From the NCBI GenBank assembly GCA_007570785.1, contig ML664199.1, positions 21,135,619 to 21,199,618 on the forward strand: a stretch of 64,000 bases of DNA, in the 5' to 3' direction. The notes below the pieces were generated by a model. It saw only the letters and a program-made list of their open reading frames with translations. It was not told where the DNA came from and did no database searches. Shown piece by piece: positions 33,383 through 43,465 of this stretch. Source of the DNA: Antilocapra americana (Eukaryota; Chordata; Mammalia; Artiodactyla; Antilocapridae). Both the position numbers and the translations under genes were made by a program. Numbering within the stretch: position 1 is the stretch's first letter; each line of letters starts with the position of its first letter.

Positions 33383-33605
33383 GCTTTCCAGGTGGCGCTA
33401 GTGGTAAAGAACCCGCCTGCCAATTCAGGAGACATAAGAGACATGATTTTGATCCCTGGATCAGGAGGATCTCCTGGAGGAGGGCATGGTGACCCACTCC
33501 AGTATTCTTGCTAGGACAATCCCTCAGATAGAGGAGCCCAGCAGACTATGGTCCTTCCAGTCAAAAATAGGTGGACACAACTGAAGCGACTTAGCATGCA
33601 TGCAT
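33383..33605 (+). mobile_element. Bov-tA SINE
   Basis: Head GGCTTTCCAGGTGGCGCTAG with TTGATCCCTGGATCAGG, body to GGACACAACTGAAGCGACTT. Imperfect direct repeats of about 17 bases (TATGCATTGTGCTGGG / TATACATAGTGCTGGG) at 33366-33382 and 33606-33622 fit an aged target duplication. Confidence 0.9.
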
Positions 33606-33637
33606 GTATACATAGTGCTGGGCATGGAGCCAATACT

Positions 33638-33672
33638 CAGAAAAAAAAAAAAAAAAAAAGAAAGAAAGAAAA
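33638..33672. repeat. Poly-A run with (GAAA)n
   Basis: About 20 A followed by GAAAGAAAGAAA, downstream of the duplicated target of the SINE. Confidence 0.85.
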
Positions 33673-34184
33673 AATTGGTTAATTTCTAGATACTGGGCTT
33701 CCAGAAGCCAACTCTTTCTGGTCTCTGGGTTGATAAGGATGAGGGTGCACTGCCTCATTCAGGACTACTGAGGCACCTGTGTGTGCAGCCCACCTTCATT
33801 CGGCTTCTTCTTTCTTGGTCAGAAATTCTGGTGGCTCCTTAAACCCAGAGAGACACACCAGATGTTCAGAGCTCCTTTAGGAGAAGAAGATTATGTGTGG
33901 ATTGTATTCGAAAAGCCCTTGTACCACAGAGAAATGCTTGGCCTGGGGCATACAAATTATCTTAAAATACCCTATGGCCATCTCCAAAGCTTAAGTACCT
34001 TCCTTTGCCCTATTTGCACGATTCTGATGATCTGACCAGTTTTTATACTCTCCTTGGACCACAGGCTCTGTAAAACAAAGGAATTGGTATAATTGGCATC
34101 CAGGATGCTTTGCCAGCCAGCCAGATCATCTCTACCACCTATACTTATTCCTCCTAATATTCCTTTCCCCATGTAGTGAAGGGT
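33673..34184. other. Single-copy stretch
   Basis: No repeat recognised. An 84-codon frame at 33781-34035 and a 72-codon reverse frame overlap one another and lack family features. Confidence 0.4.
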
Positions 34185-34380
34185 GTTCAACCATTGGGTT
34201 AGACAGACCTGGATTTGAATCCAAACTGTACCACTTAATAGAGGTTTGTTCCTGGGAAACTTTTGACTAAATCTCTCTAAATCTCTTTCATCCCATTTTT
34301 CTCAATTATGAAATGAGTATAATTGCACTGATTTAGTAGAGCTTGGCCCATAATTGGTTCTCAATGAGTGGTAACTTCCT
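34185..34380 (+). mobile_element. MIR SINE
   Basis: GACCTGGATTTGAATCCAAAC, TGTACCACTTAATAGAGG, CTCAATTATGAAATGAGTAT and CCATAATTGGTTCTCAATGAG occur in MIR order. Confidence 0.75.
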
Positions 34381-34394
34381 TCACCATTTAGTTT

Positions 34395-34725
34395 CTGTCC
34401 ATTTACACCTGTATCATATTACAAAGCCTAACTTTTATTGTATCTCTTCCTTGAAGTCTTCTCTGATGCATTTAACCCACATCTGCTATATTTCCTCAAA
34501 TTGCTTTTGCACTTATTTTCCTATGCTCCACAAATAATCCTTCATTATATGTGACATCTGAGTTGACATCCATAATCAAATCTTGTTTAGTCCTTCTTCC
34601 TTGTCTTGATTGTCCAACTGGTGTTCAGGTTAAGGGATAAGAGACTTTTTTGTCTGGCGTTTCCCACAGAGCTGGGCACATGGTAGGCGGCCAGTACATA
34701 CTTCTTTTAATTGTCAATTCATTTA
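34395..34725 (+). mobile_element. L2 LINE 3' end
   Basis: CTTCCTTGAAGTCTTCTCTG, TTTTGCACTTATTTTCCTATG and GAGCTGGGCACATGGTAGG, followed by CCAGTACATACTTC, follow the L2 3' order directly after the MIR. Confidence 0.6.
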
Positions 34726-34808
34726 TCTTTGCTATAAGCTAGCACAAGAAGATGGGGACAACTCAACAATTGCTAAATTTACTCTTGTAAGACACTGCAT
34801 GTGGAAAT

Positions 34809-34876
34809 GTGTGTGTGTGTGTGTGTGCTCAGTTGTGTCCAGCTCTTTTGTGATTTCATGGACTGTAGCCTGCCCC
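34809..34876 (-). repeat. (TG)n microsatellite with a Bov-A scrap
   Basis: A TG run (34809-34827) is joined to about 48 bases of reverse Bov-A/Bov-tA end (CTCAGTTGTGTCCAGCTC, TCATGGACTGTAGCCTGCCC). The microsatellite sits at the 3' end of the SINE scrap, as microsatellites seeded from SINE tails often do. Confidence 0.75.
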
Positions 34877-37144
34877 TAAATGGGGAAAATGTTGAGATGA
34901 AAAAAAGAATGAGTGTAAAGTAAATAGTCTAATGCAACTTGAGAAATAGAAACACTGATATCCAATAGATTGATAAAGTACATCTTGTATGAAAAATTAG
35001 GATGAATGATATGGTTCCCATTGCAATGGGCATTTCTGTTTTTACATTCTATCCATCTCTAGTCCAACTGCTTCATCATCAAATATAACTGAAAAACTGC
35101 ACCAAATTCATTTGGAATTGAACTCTGCCTTGGGTGCAAATAGAAGAGCATTCCTTCTGTCTCACTTGGCATCCAGGTACTTATTAGAATGGACCCTAAT
35201 GATGTAGATCTTCCCTCACCCAACATATTTCTTTAAAAGTAAATCTTATAATTCAAGGATATTTGTACATAAATTTCAAAGTACATGTGTTTTAATTTTT
35301 TAAAAGCTAAACAGATATGTAGAGAAGTAAAATGTACACTTATGAAAAAATCATCTGTAATCATTCCAGGACCCATGCAGAGGCTTTAACATTCTTCCTT
35401 CTACACGTCTGTTACCCAGCATATTAACTCTGTGAGCATTTGCACCCTTATCTTCCACATCAGCCTCTTTTCAGTTACCTTTCAGTATCATTCACACTAC
35501 ACACATTCTTTTCCAGTGGAACATAAATCTTTTTCCTGCCTCAACAAAAAAAGTGCTTGGTGTAATCACACACCATCAGTTCCAGCCATATTTTGCTGGT
35601 TCATTCTTTCCTTTTCTTGTTTTAAATTTTAAACTTCTCGGTATTATTAGTTTTTGTCATATTGTTCCCATGAATAATTTTTTCCTTCCCTTTGAAAATA
35701 AACCATACCTTGTTCCTTTTCTTTATTGAGTTAAGCGGGGTGTTGGGGGGGAAGATTTGAAAAGATTTGTAATTAAACTCACTGCTTGTTTCAATAAAGT
35801 AATCTATCATGAATCACTCTTTAACAAACTTGACAGCTGTAATAAAACTTCACTTTTACATACCTCTTTATGTCAGCCCATAACCCATTTTGGTTTTTAG
35901 CGAGGGAACCAAAATAATCATAGACTCTTTGTCAGTACAATTAGCATAAATGCCCTGAATAATTTGGAAACATCTACACTTTAAACTTCACTGTGGCCTA
36001 CTTTGTCTTAACATTTCAAGTTTTCTTTGCAGGGGAGGAAATAAGCCAGTATGTTACCCTTTTTTTGATACTAATGTGAAATTCTCTTTCTGCATATCTA
36101 AATACATATCTGACTCAACCCCTTAGAAACCTTACCCACATCTTTATCTCATTCCCCACTCACTAGCTGGCCCATTCTGTTAAAGTTAAAAAGAATTATG
36201 AGTATAAGCCAAGAGAATGCTGAACTGCGGAAGTGTGTGATTTGAAGATGTTGGTGATAAGCATGGAGAATTACAACTACCCTCTTTAACTAGAATGTCA
36301 TGTGTTTTCCTCACCACCCACAGAATCCCACTGGCAATTTAGAGGAATAGTATTTTGTTTGGGTCTGTGTCATACTGTTGCAATTGTAATTGAGCAAGCC
36401 TATTTCATATATGAGGCAAATAATTTTTAAAAATATTTAGCCTATTTACTTTGGAAAAAAAATGAATCACTTTAGCAATACTAAAGAATTTTTGTAATTT
36501 CACTATCTAAGACAAAAGAGGACTAATTTGAAGTCTGGAGGACAAGGCTTGTTAGGATCTGGATTACCTAAAATACAGGGGAGATAAACTTCTTTAACAA
36601 TTTTCAGGATGCTTGGACTATAGGCAGGCTTTATACAAATAAATATAAGTGCTGCTTTGCATAATAGGTAGTTATTATATAAACCCAGTACCTAAAGTAA
36701 AGAAAAATAGCTTCAAAATAAATTTAATTATATTCACTGATTTGAGGCTGATACCATTAGGGAGCACTACTTCTATAAAATTATCTCTCTTCCCTCCCTC
36801 TGCAAGTCTTATTGTGAGAAAGAGTATGCTGGACTGAATTGACAATCATTGAATCTCGCAGTTTGCTTTTTCTATTTTCAGTTGGTTATTAAAAGATTTG
36901 CTAATCATTCTTGTCCCATTTATTCTATCTTTATGGAATATTCCTTGGAGTAAAAATAGATATTTAATTCTTCATAAGAATCTTTGAACTCATAAACAAA
37001 ACATTTTTAAGATCTATCTAAAATAAGGATGCCTTCAAATTCTACCATAGCTTTACAATATTGATATTAGAGTCTGTAAACAAAATCAGCTCCATGTACC
37101 GTTTAGAGTTTGGGTTATACAGGAAGCATGGGTGATACTCAGAT
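34877..37144. other. Repeat-poor AT-rich single-copy stretch
   Basis: No repeat family or gene recognised in about 2.3 kb. Frames do not exceed 67 codons. Confidence 0.42.
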
Positions 37145-37505
37145 GTTTTCTTCTTGCTTTAAAATATAATGGTAAGCAACCATGCACTAAGAACACTGCT
37201 AGATACTTAGGGACAAAGAAAATGGTTGGAACATACAGTGTTTCCCCCATAAGAGTTTCCAGTCTGATTATGAAGAAGACTTGGAGCACATGCAGAGGAC
37301 TCTCCTGCTATAGATCATACATAGAAACAGAATTGGTGGGGGAATGTGCTGGTGTAAAGTCAAAGGAATATTCTGGAAGAGAGAGCATGTGAACCAGGTC
37401 TTGGAGAAAGAAGAAAGGAAGCATGGCAGGCAGGGTGGAGGGGAGCAGAATAGAGCAAAGCTATGAACAGCAGAGGGGGAACAGCATGTCAGCCAAGTTC
37501 TTACG
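37145..37505 (-). mobile_element. L2 LINE 3' region, reverse
   Basis: CAACCATGCACTAAGAACAC, CCATAAGAGTTTCCAGTCTG, GGAATATTCTGGAAGAGAGA, GAACCAGGTCTTGGAGAAAG and GCAGAGGGGGAACAGCATG occur in reverse L2 order. Confidence 0.6.
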
Positions 37506-37529
37506 AATATGGGGTGGGTGCAAAAAACC

Positions 37530-37650
37530 CTGGACTGAAAGTCAGAAGAAGTATGAATTATTTGATGTTTCTGACATTCTGCTTCTTCATCTGTAAAGTA
37601 GAATAATTATGCCTACTTGGCTTATCTTATAGGGGAGTTAATGGCTCACA
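37530..37650 (+). mobile_element. MIR SINE remnant
   Basis: CCTGGACTGAAAGTCAGAAG (head), CTTCTTCATCTGTAAAGTAG and AATAATTATGCCTACTTGGC. Confidence 0.6.
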
Positions 37651-38329
37651 AATAGTATTTGTGGAAGTGCCTCTTAAGTTGTAAATCCAAGTTGTGTTCA
37701 TCATTGTTATACTTGCAATTGTGTCAGTGTCAGAGAGAAGCAGGGTACCTAAGAAGGTCATTGCTAGTGGAAAGGAGGTTGGGTTTGCTTTAGGAGCTAG
37801 AACTAGCTGCATGAAAAATTACATGGTACACTTAGATTTTAAAAATACTTCCTGATACTGTAATAGGTGATAATGATGTAACTTCAGTGACTGAGAAGAC
37901 AGACGTAGGCTCTGCTCTCCTCGATCTCATGATCTTTTCCTTGCCAGAACTTTGACCTTATGTCAAAACTGGAGAATCTTAATCATGACCACACTATTAC
38001 CTCTTTCAAAAATATCATTTTAATTATGGCCTCTTGAAGACTTAAACACATTGGGAAAAAATGACTAAATGTTAAGTCATATAAAAATGCCAGGTGCTGT
38101 GAAAGTCTCCCTAAGCTTTTTATAGAGGAAAGAATAGGATAAAAATGGTTTTTGAGGAATATTACTTTGCTGTGGGTGTGAAGAATGTATTAATAAGTGT
38201 AGCAAAGACATTTACTGTTTCCCGAGTATCTGAGAGCTCCTCTTTATACCCCAGGCCTTTCCCAACTAGCATTGCAGCATTACTAAGTCTGGCCTGTGGG
38301 CTATGAACCGACATGTTTTTCCTTTAGGC
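37651..38329. other. Single-copy stretch
   Basis: Nothing recognised. Confidence 0.4.
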
Positions 38330-38468
38330 CAGGGGTTCCCAAATTTCGAGATCTAATGCATGATAATCTGAGTTGGAGCTGATGTAATAATAATAGAAAT
38401 AAAGCACACAATGTTTGTAATGTGCTTGAGTCATCCCAAAACCACCCCCCCCTCGCCCCTCTCCCCCC
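38330..38468. mobile_element. Possible hAT-like DNA transposon remnant
   Basis: AGGGGTTCCCAAATTTCGAG, ATCTAATGCATGATAATCTG and CATCCCAAAACCACCCCC resemble one terminal part of a common mammalian non-autonomous element. The family is not certain. It ends in C-rich sequence at 38445-38468, whose complement has several G runs. Confidence 0.35.
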
Positions 38469-38730
38469 TTATAAGCAATGCATTCGGGAGTCAGCGTGTG
38501 ACCCTCCAGTTCTCTTTCCCGCGGTTAGAGTAATCCTGGAGGCCCCTGGTTAGGATGGAGAAACCCCAGATGGAAGCAACTTGTATCTCTGAGTCACTTT
38601 GTGCTGGTCGCCGCTTTGGAGAGGTGTTAGAAACTGCAGCAGACTTTGTGTGAGCATGAAATAAAGTCTTTTGGCTCAAACGCTGAGTCCTAGCCTGACT
38701 CTTATGGTGAGATAGGCTGGTGACGATCAG
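38469..38730. other. CpG-containing patch, possible LTR remnant
   Basis: About nine CpGs in roughly 260 bases (TTCGGG, CAGCGTG, CCCGCGG, GGTCGCCGC, AACGCTG, GACGATC), far above the surrounding density. An AATAAA lies at about 38661, followed by a T-rich word. This would fit an LTR R/U5 region or a small regulatory island. No TG...CA ends or flanking duplication were found, so neither reading is proved. Confidence 0.3.
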
Positions 38731-38959
38731 ACCTGCTAAATGACAGGAGTCTTCTAGAGATGAGATGATGTAGAGCTGGGGAAGGCCTTGAATGCTCTGC
38801 TATAGTTCATGGTCCGTGTGTAATGTCACTCAACCTTTCACCCGTTAATAAAAGGCTGCAGATTGAAAACCAACGAAACACATTTTAGTCTTTTCAAGGT
38901 TATATAAAAAAATAAATTAACAAAGACACAGCAAAAAACTGAAGGCTAAATCCCAAGGG

Positions 38960-39400
38960 TGGTAGTTAGGTCAACAAGAGATATTCGCTGAAGGGAGACA
39001 GACATGTGGGATAATATCTACCCTGGGATATGCTGCTGCAGTTTTCCCATGTTCACACTCTCCACTGATGACAGAGCAAGCCAGAAATGACTCTGCACAT
39101 CTACTGCCATGTCTTGTGGGCTTTGTTTACTGTATGGCAGTTTTTCAGTGAAGAGAGGCATTTCAATTATTCCCAGTGGCCGTATGCCTGTTGACATCTT
39201 GATGCTGTATAGGAATGAGTTAGTGAGCTTTAGCTTCTGGAGCTAAATACATTTTATCAGGAAACAATTTCAGCAATTGACTCTCATCTGGTCATGTTAC
39301 TTATATCTTGTTATCTCTCAAGGCTCTGTAATTAAAGCAGGTGTGTGTCCTCTTAAATTAGACATGTGGCAACTGTAGATATTGTAGTAAGTTCTAACAG
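38960..39400. promoter_or_regulatory. Candidate conserved non-coding element
   Basis: Repeat-free block with words such as GAGATATTCGCTGAAGG, GGGCTTTGTTTACTGTATGG (forkhead-like TGTTTAC), CAGTGGCCGTATGCC, GCTCTGTAATTAAAGCAGG (homeobox-like) and CAGGTGTGTG. No tandem or interspersed repeat. Function is inferred only from texture. Confidence 0.28.
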
Positions 39401-39574
39401 GAGACCCTAATGACTGCTAGATTCAGTCACTATAATGAAGCTAGTGGGAGTGTTTGGCCAGGGAAAGTGTCAAAATAGGCAAATATTAATATATCCCAAA
39501 GTGATGGGATTACAGGATACAGCATAACTGAACCAGGAAACATTGCAAAGAAGGTCTCAAAGACCGCTTCTTTC

Positions 39575-39715
39575 ATTGCTTCCTTCCTCCTTCCCATCTT
39601 TCCTTCCATTCTTCCTACCTTCTTTCCCTTCTTTTTCCTTCTTCCCTCCCTCCTTCTTCTTCCTTTCTCCTTTTCCTCATTTCCTTCTTTCCCCGCTTTC
39701 TCCTTCTCTATAAAT
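39575..39715. repeat. Polypyrimidine (CCTT/TTC) tract
   Basis: About 140 bases of nearly pure C/T on the plus strand, with very few purines. It could form a triplex (H-DNA). Confidence 0.85.
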
Positions 39716-40397
39716 AGACCAAAGTTTTTTTTGATGTTTTTCCAGTATTAAATGTGACAAGTAAGACAGATCTTGCTTTTTTATTAGCTCATATTTTAAT
39801 AATCAAATGACCCAAAACTACTTTAGTGGCAATTTATGGAATCAAGGAGAAAGAAACACTATTGAGGTAATTAGAAGGTAACAAGAAAAATAAGACAAAG
39901 AAGACATGAGAAGGAAAATCAGGAAAAGAGAGTGGTGGTATTTGTCTTGAGGCACGTGGAGTGAGTTTATAAAGACTTCCTCTGAATATATGTCTTTTGC
40001 AAAGGTAATCCCACATAAATAATCTTTACTGTGCTTTACTGTATTTATATATTTACTGTTAATTACTGTGCTCAGTGTTTTTACATTTACTTTTTAAAAT
40101 TAAGACTTTATTTTTTTTGTTTTTTAAGAGCACTTTAGGTTCACAGTGAATTTGAGAAGGTACAGAGATTTCCCATGTACTCCCTGCCCACCATGCACAG
40201 GGTCTGCTGTCCCCCTGCTCCCAACTCGAAATCAACCTCTCCTACCAGTGTCGTTGATGCACCTGTTACAACTGATGAACCTATTGATACATTGATACAT
40301 CATAGTGACCTAAAGTCCATAGTTTACAGTTTACTTTTGGTGTACATTCTATGGATTGGGACAAATGTAAAATGGCATATCTGTCATTATAATATCA

Positions 40398-41337
40398 GTT
40401 CAGTCATTCAGTCGTGTCCGACTCTTTGCAACCCCAGGGACTGCAGCACACCAGGCCTCCCTGTCCTTCACCAACTCCCGGAGTTTACTCAAATTCACGT
40501 CCATTGAGTCAGTGATGCCATCCATCCATCTCACCCTCTGTCATCCCCTTCTCCTCCCGCCCTCAATTGTTCTCAGCATCAGTGTCTTTTCCAGTGAGTC
40601 AGCTCTTCCCATCAGGTGGCCAAAGGATTGGAGTTTCAGCTTCAGCATCAGTCCTTCCAATGAATATTCAGGACTGATTTCATTTAGGATTGACTGGTTG
40701 GATCTCCTTGCAGTCCAAGGACTCTCAAGAGTCTTCTTCAACACCACAGTTCAAAAGCATCAATACTTCAGCACTCAGCTGTCTTTATAGTCCAGTTCTA
40801 ACATCCATACATGACTACTGGAAAAACCATAGCTTTGACTAGATGGACCTTTGTTGGCAAAGTAATGTCTCTGTTTTTTAATATGCTGTCTAGGTTGGTC
40901 ATAACTTTCCTTCCGAGGAGTAAGCGTCTTTTAATTTCATTGCTGCAGTCACCATCTGCAGTGATTTTGGAGCCCCCCAAAATAAAGTCTGTCACTGTTT
41001 CCATTGCTTCCCCATCTATTTGCCATGAAGTGATGGGACCAGATGCCATGATCTTAGTTTTCTCATTTTTAAGCCAACCTTTTCCTCTTTCACCATCATC
41101 AAGAAGCTCTTTATTTCTTCTTAGCTTTCTTCCATAAGGGTGGTGTCATCTGCATATCTGAGGTTATTGATATTTCTCCCAACAATCTTGATTCCAGCTT
41201 GTGCTTTATCCAGCCCAGTGTTTCTCATGATGTAATCTGCATGTAAGTTAAATAAACAGGGTGACAATATACAGCCTTGACATACTCCTTTCCCAAATTG
41301 GAACCAGTCTGTTGTTCTATGTCCAGTTCTAACTGGA
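40398..41337 (-). mobile_element. BovB LINE, 940 bp, 5'-truncated, reverse
   Basis: The longest BovB copy here. The 3' end is at the left (CAGTCGTGTCCGACTCTTTG, CAACTCCCGGAGTTTACTC) and the coding remnant runs rightwards to CCAGTCTGTTGTTCTATG. An exact 13-bp direct repeat (CATTATAATATCA) at 40385-40397 and 41338-41350 shows a clean insertion into the old L1. The left copy lacks a long homopolymer, as expected of RTE-type elements. Confidence 0.96.
40541..41049 (-). pseudogene. BovB ORF C-terminal remnant (broken)
   Basis: The reverse-strand frame from 41049 to 40798 reads as the region C-terminal to the BovB reverse transcriptase domain and ends in MVFPVVMYGC at a premature TAG, where the family normally has GAG. 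The homology continues at 40747-40541 in another frame (TARRSNQSILNEISPEYS), so a frameshift also occurred. Catalytic parts of the protein are absent because of 5' truncation. No activity is possible. Confidence 0.85.
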
Positions 41338-41575
41338 CATTATAATATCATATATCATATTTTCCCCTATTAACTTTCTCTGACCTACCACCTCCCACAT
41401 CCCCTGACAACCTCTGATCCTTTTACTGTCTCCATAGTTTTGCCTTTTCCAGAATATCATGTAATTGGAATCATGGAGTATGTGGCCGTTTAAGATTAGC
41501 TTCTTTCACTTAGTGATACACATTTACGTTTCCTCCATGTCTTTTCATGGCTTGATAGCTTAAACTTAGTTCTTG

Positions 41576-42279
41576 AGAGGAACCTAAATGATCTTTTCAA
41601 GTGATTCTACAGCAAGAAATATGTAGGAGCACCCATCCTCATTCCCTTATTGCCCTCAGCCCTAGTAAGCAATCCCTGTGCTCGCATTTGGCTTCCTACC
41701 TCCAGCTGCCCTCAGCTTCTCTACTGCAGGGTTTTCTCCTAAGCCTTAGTTTAAGGTCGGAGCCATGAAAGATGGGGACCCAGAGCTCCGGGGTCGGGCG
41801 ACTCAGCTGTGAACTGGATCAGAGGGTAGATGCCCCACCTTCTAATCCTGCAGAGGAACAGTTCTGAGCTTCATTTCTTCCCAGTTCCTTAGGGGTCACC
41901 ACAAAGGGAATCAGCCTCAGGTGCCCACAGTGACAATCAGCTGAAAACCCACCCGGACTTTTCTTTCCCTCCTCTTCTGACTCATTCATCCCATTCCTTC
42001 AGCTTCCTGGACTCACAACCAAGTAACTGCAGTTCACCAAGCTCTGGTCTGTTTTTGCTCTTGTTGACTCCAAATTAAGGTACATTATTGGCACCATAAA
42101 ATGTGTTTCAAACTTGACTCCTTTATTCATTTGATCAGATTTTCAACTCTTTGGGGAATAAATTGTGTTGAAATATGTTTACACAGACACACAGCTCCTG
42201 AAACAGTGAAAAGCAGAATCATGGGACAGTTTCTTCCCTGCTCAAAAAAATTTCACTGGTCAGGCTAGATGCTTAACTG
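41576..42279. other. Locally GC-richer stretch, unassigned
   Basis: Sequence at 41640-42060 is richer in C/G than its surroundings and has a CpG cluster at about 41755-41805 (GGTCGGAG, CTCCGGGGTCGGGCGACTC). The texture is LTR-like, but ends and flanking duplications were not found. No coding frame stands out. Confidence 0.3.
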
Positions 42280-42780
42280 GTGCTTTCAGGGTTATTATTG
42301 GAGGTGCTAATTGGTTAGTACGCAACACAGCTTGTTATGGCATTACAAGGGGAAAATGTTACAAGTAATGTATTATTTCTATTACCTTTTTCTCAGTCCC
42401 CACAACTATTGAGAACCATTTAACCTCTCAGTTATTAAGGAATTTTTTTTTTTCCTTCAGAGATGACAAATGCCGGATGATTTCTCTGTCCTTAGGGCAA
42501 GGCTAAATCTTGGTGTGCAGCCTGAACCAAACCGATAAATATAATTATTATTTCTGTATATTTGATGATGAAAGGGTTTAAGGCTCCACAGACCGATCTT
42601 TCTGTTGCCAACTGTGTGCTGCCGAAATTTTGATTAAAGGCTCACTGAAGTAGTTTATCAGTATTTGTTTGGTTTCAGGAAGTAAAATATGTGAGCTCAA
42701 TATGAATAACAGACTACATCCAGCAAGAGCATTTGTTTCATCAGCTTGGGAAACTCAGAATCCTTGCTGTAGATAATGTA
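42280..42780. promoter_or_regulatory. Candidate conserved non-coding element
   Basis: Repeat-free block. It contains TGCTAATTGGTTAGTACGC, ATGCCGGATGATTTCTC, AACCAAACCGATAAATATAATT, CACAGACCGATCTTTCTG and GTGCTGCCGAAATTTTGATTAAAGG, that is, isolated CpGs beside homeobox-type and ATTGG words. No member of a known repeat family is seen. Confidence 0.38.
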
Positions 42781-43293
42781 TGAGGAAGATATTTTCCCTT
42801 CTCAGATTTGCATAGTGCTCAATAGTCCTCTGATTCCAGACATATTATGTTCTGTGGTAGCTTGCCTTGCCTCTATCTTCCTCTTGCAAATGTGAATGCG
42901 CTAGAATACAGACATCATTAAAAAAAATAATTTAAACCCTTCAAATTCCCCTGTCTGGAAAATGTTTATACAATTTGTAACAGAGAAGCCCAAAGCACTG
43001 CTGAAGACAGCCAAAATATTTTGCTGACTTTTTGAAGGGATCATTTCTAGGCAGGGAAAAAAAAATACACTGATCCTGATAAAAGGGGAAAGAAGAAGTG
43101 AAAAAGCAGGTTCGTGATTTTGGTGCTTTCATAAAATAGTAAGAAAAATATATGAAGACATTCTTTGAAAAAAAAAATCCTAAAATAGATGGGGATAGGC
43201 TATGCAGTGCTTCTTGGTCTCCTGAATCAAAACAAACAAAAAAAGTTAGGGGCACTCTAATTAGTCTACTGGTTTCTCTATGTGTATAAGAGA
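42781..43293. other. Single-copy stretch
   Basis: Nothing recognised. Its texture resembles the preceding block (42960-43120 is purine-rich and repeat-free). Confidence 0.38.
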
Positions 43294-43428
43294 ATGAGGG
43301 GGCATGACAGAGAGATGAGGAGAGAGATGGAGAGAGAGAGAGACAAGGAAAAAGAAAAAGGAGAGGGAGGGAGAGAGTGTGAGACGGAGAGGAAGAAAAG
43401 AGGGAGCAACTTGGTGAAGGAGGTGAGA

Positions 43429-43462
<34 letters not shown>
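43294..43462. repeat. GA-rich tract followed by (CA)n
   Basis: 43305-43425 is GAGA/GGAG-rich on the plus strand, and 43432-43462 is an uninterrupted CA run. The two give long open frames on both strands (up to 177 codons on the minus strand, ending at 42941) made of serine-, leucine-, proline- and cysteine-valine-rich low-complexity sequence. Confidence 0.92.

Positions 43463-43465
<3 letters not shown>

Larger units (their letters stand above)
38731..40094. other. Single-copy DNA around a candidate element and a pyrimidine tract
   Basis: Unassigned sequence except for the sub-regions listed separately at 38960-39400 and 39575-39715. Confidence 0.4.
40095..41575 (-). mobile_element. Ancient L1 3' UTR, reverse, split by BovB
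   Basis: Left half: T-rich end, TTTAGGTTCACAGTGAATTTG, AGATTTCCCATGTACTCCC, TACAACTGATGAACCTATTG, GTCCATAGTTTACAGTTTAC. Right half after BovB: CCTTTTACTGTCTCCATAG, TTGCCTTTTCCAGAATATCA, GTGATACACATTTACGTTTCC. The order is that of an old (pre-artiodactyl) L1 3' UTR in reverse. Confidence 0.75.

Noticed and set aside
40798..41049. Possible functional reverse transcriptase gene
   Set aside because: It is only the C-terminal remnant of BovB, with a premature TAG and frameshift and without the catalytic part.
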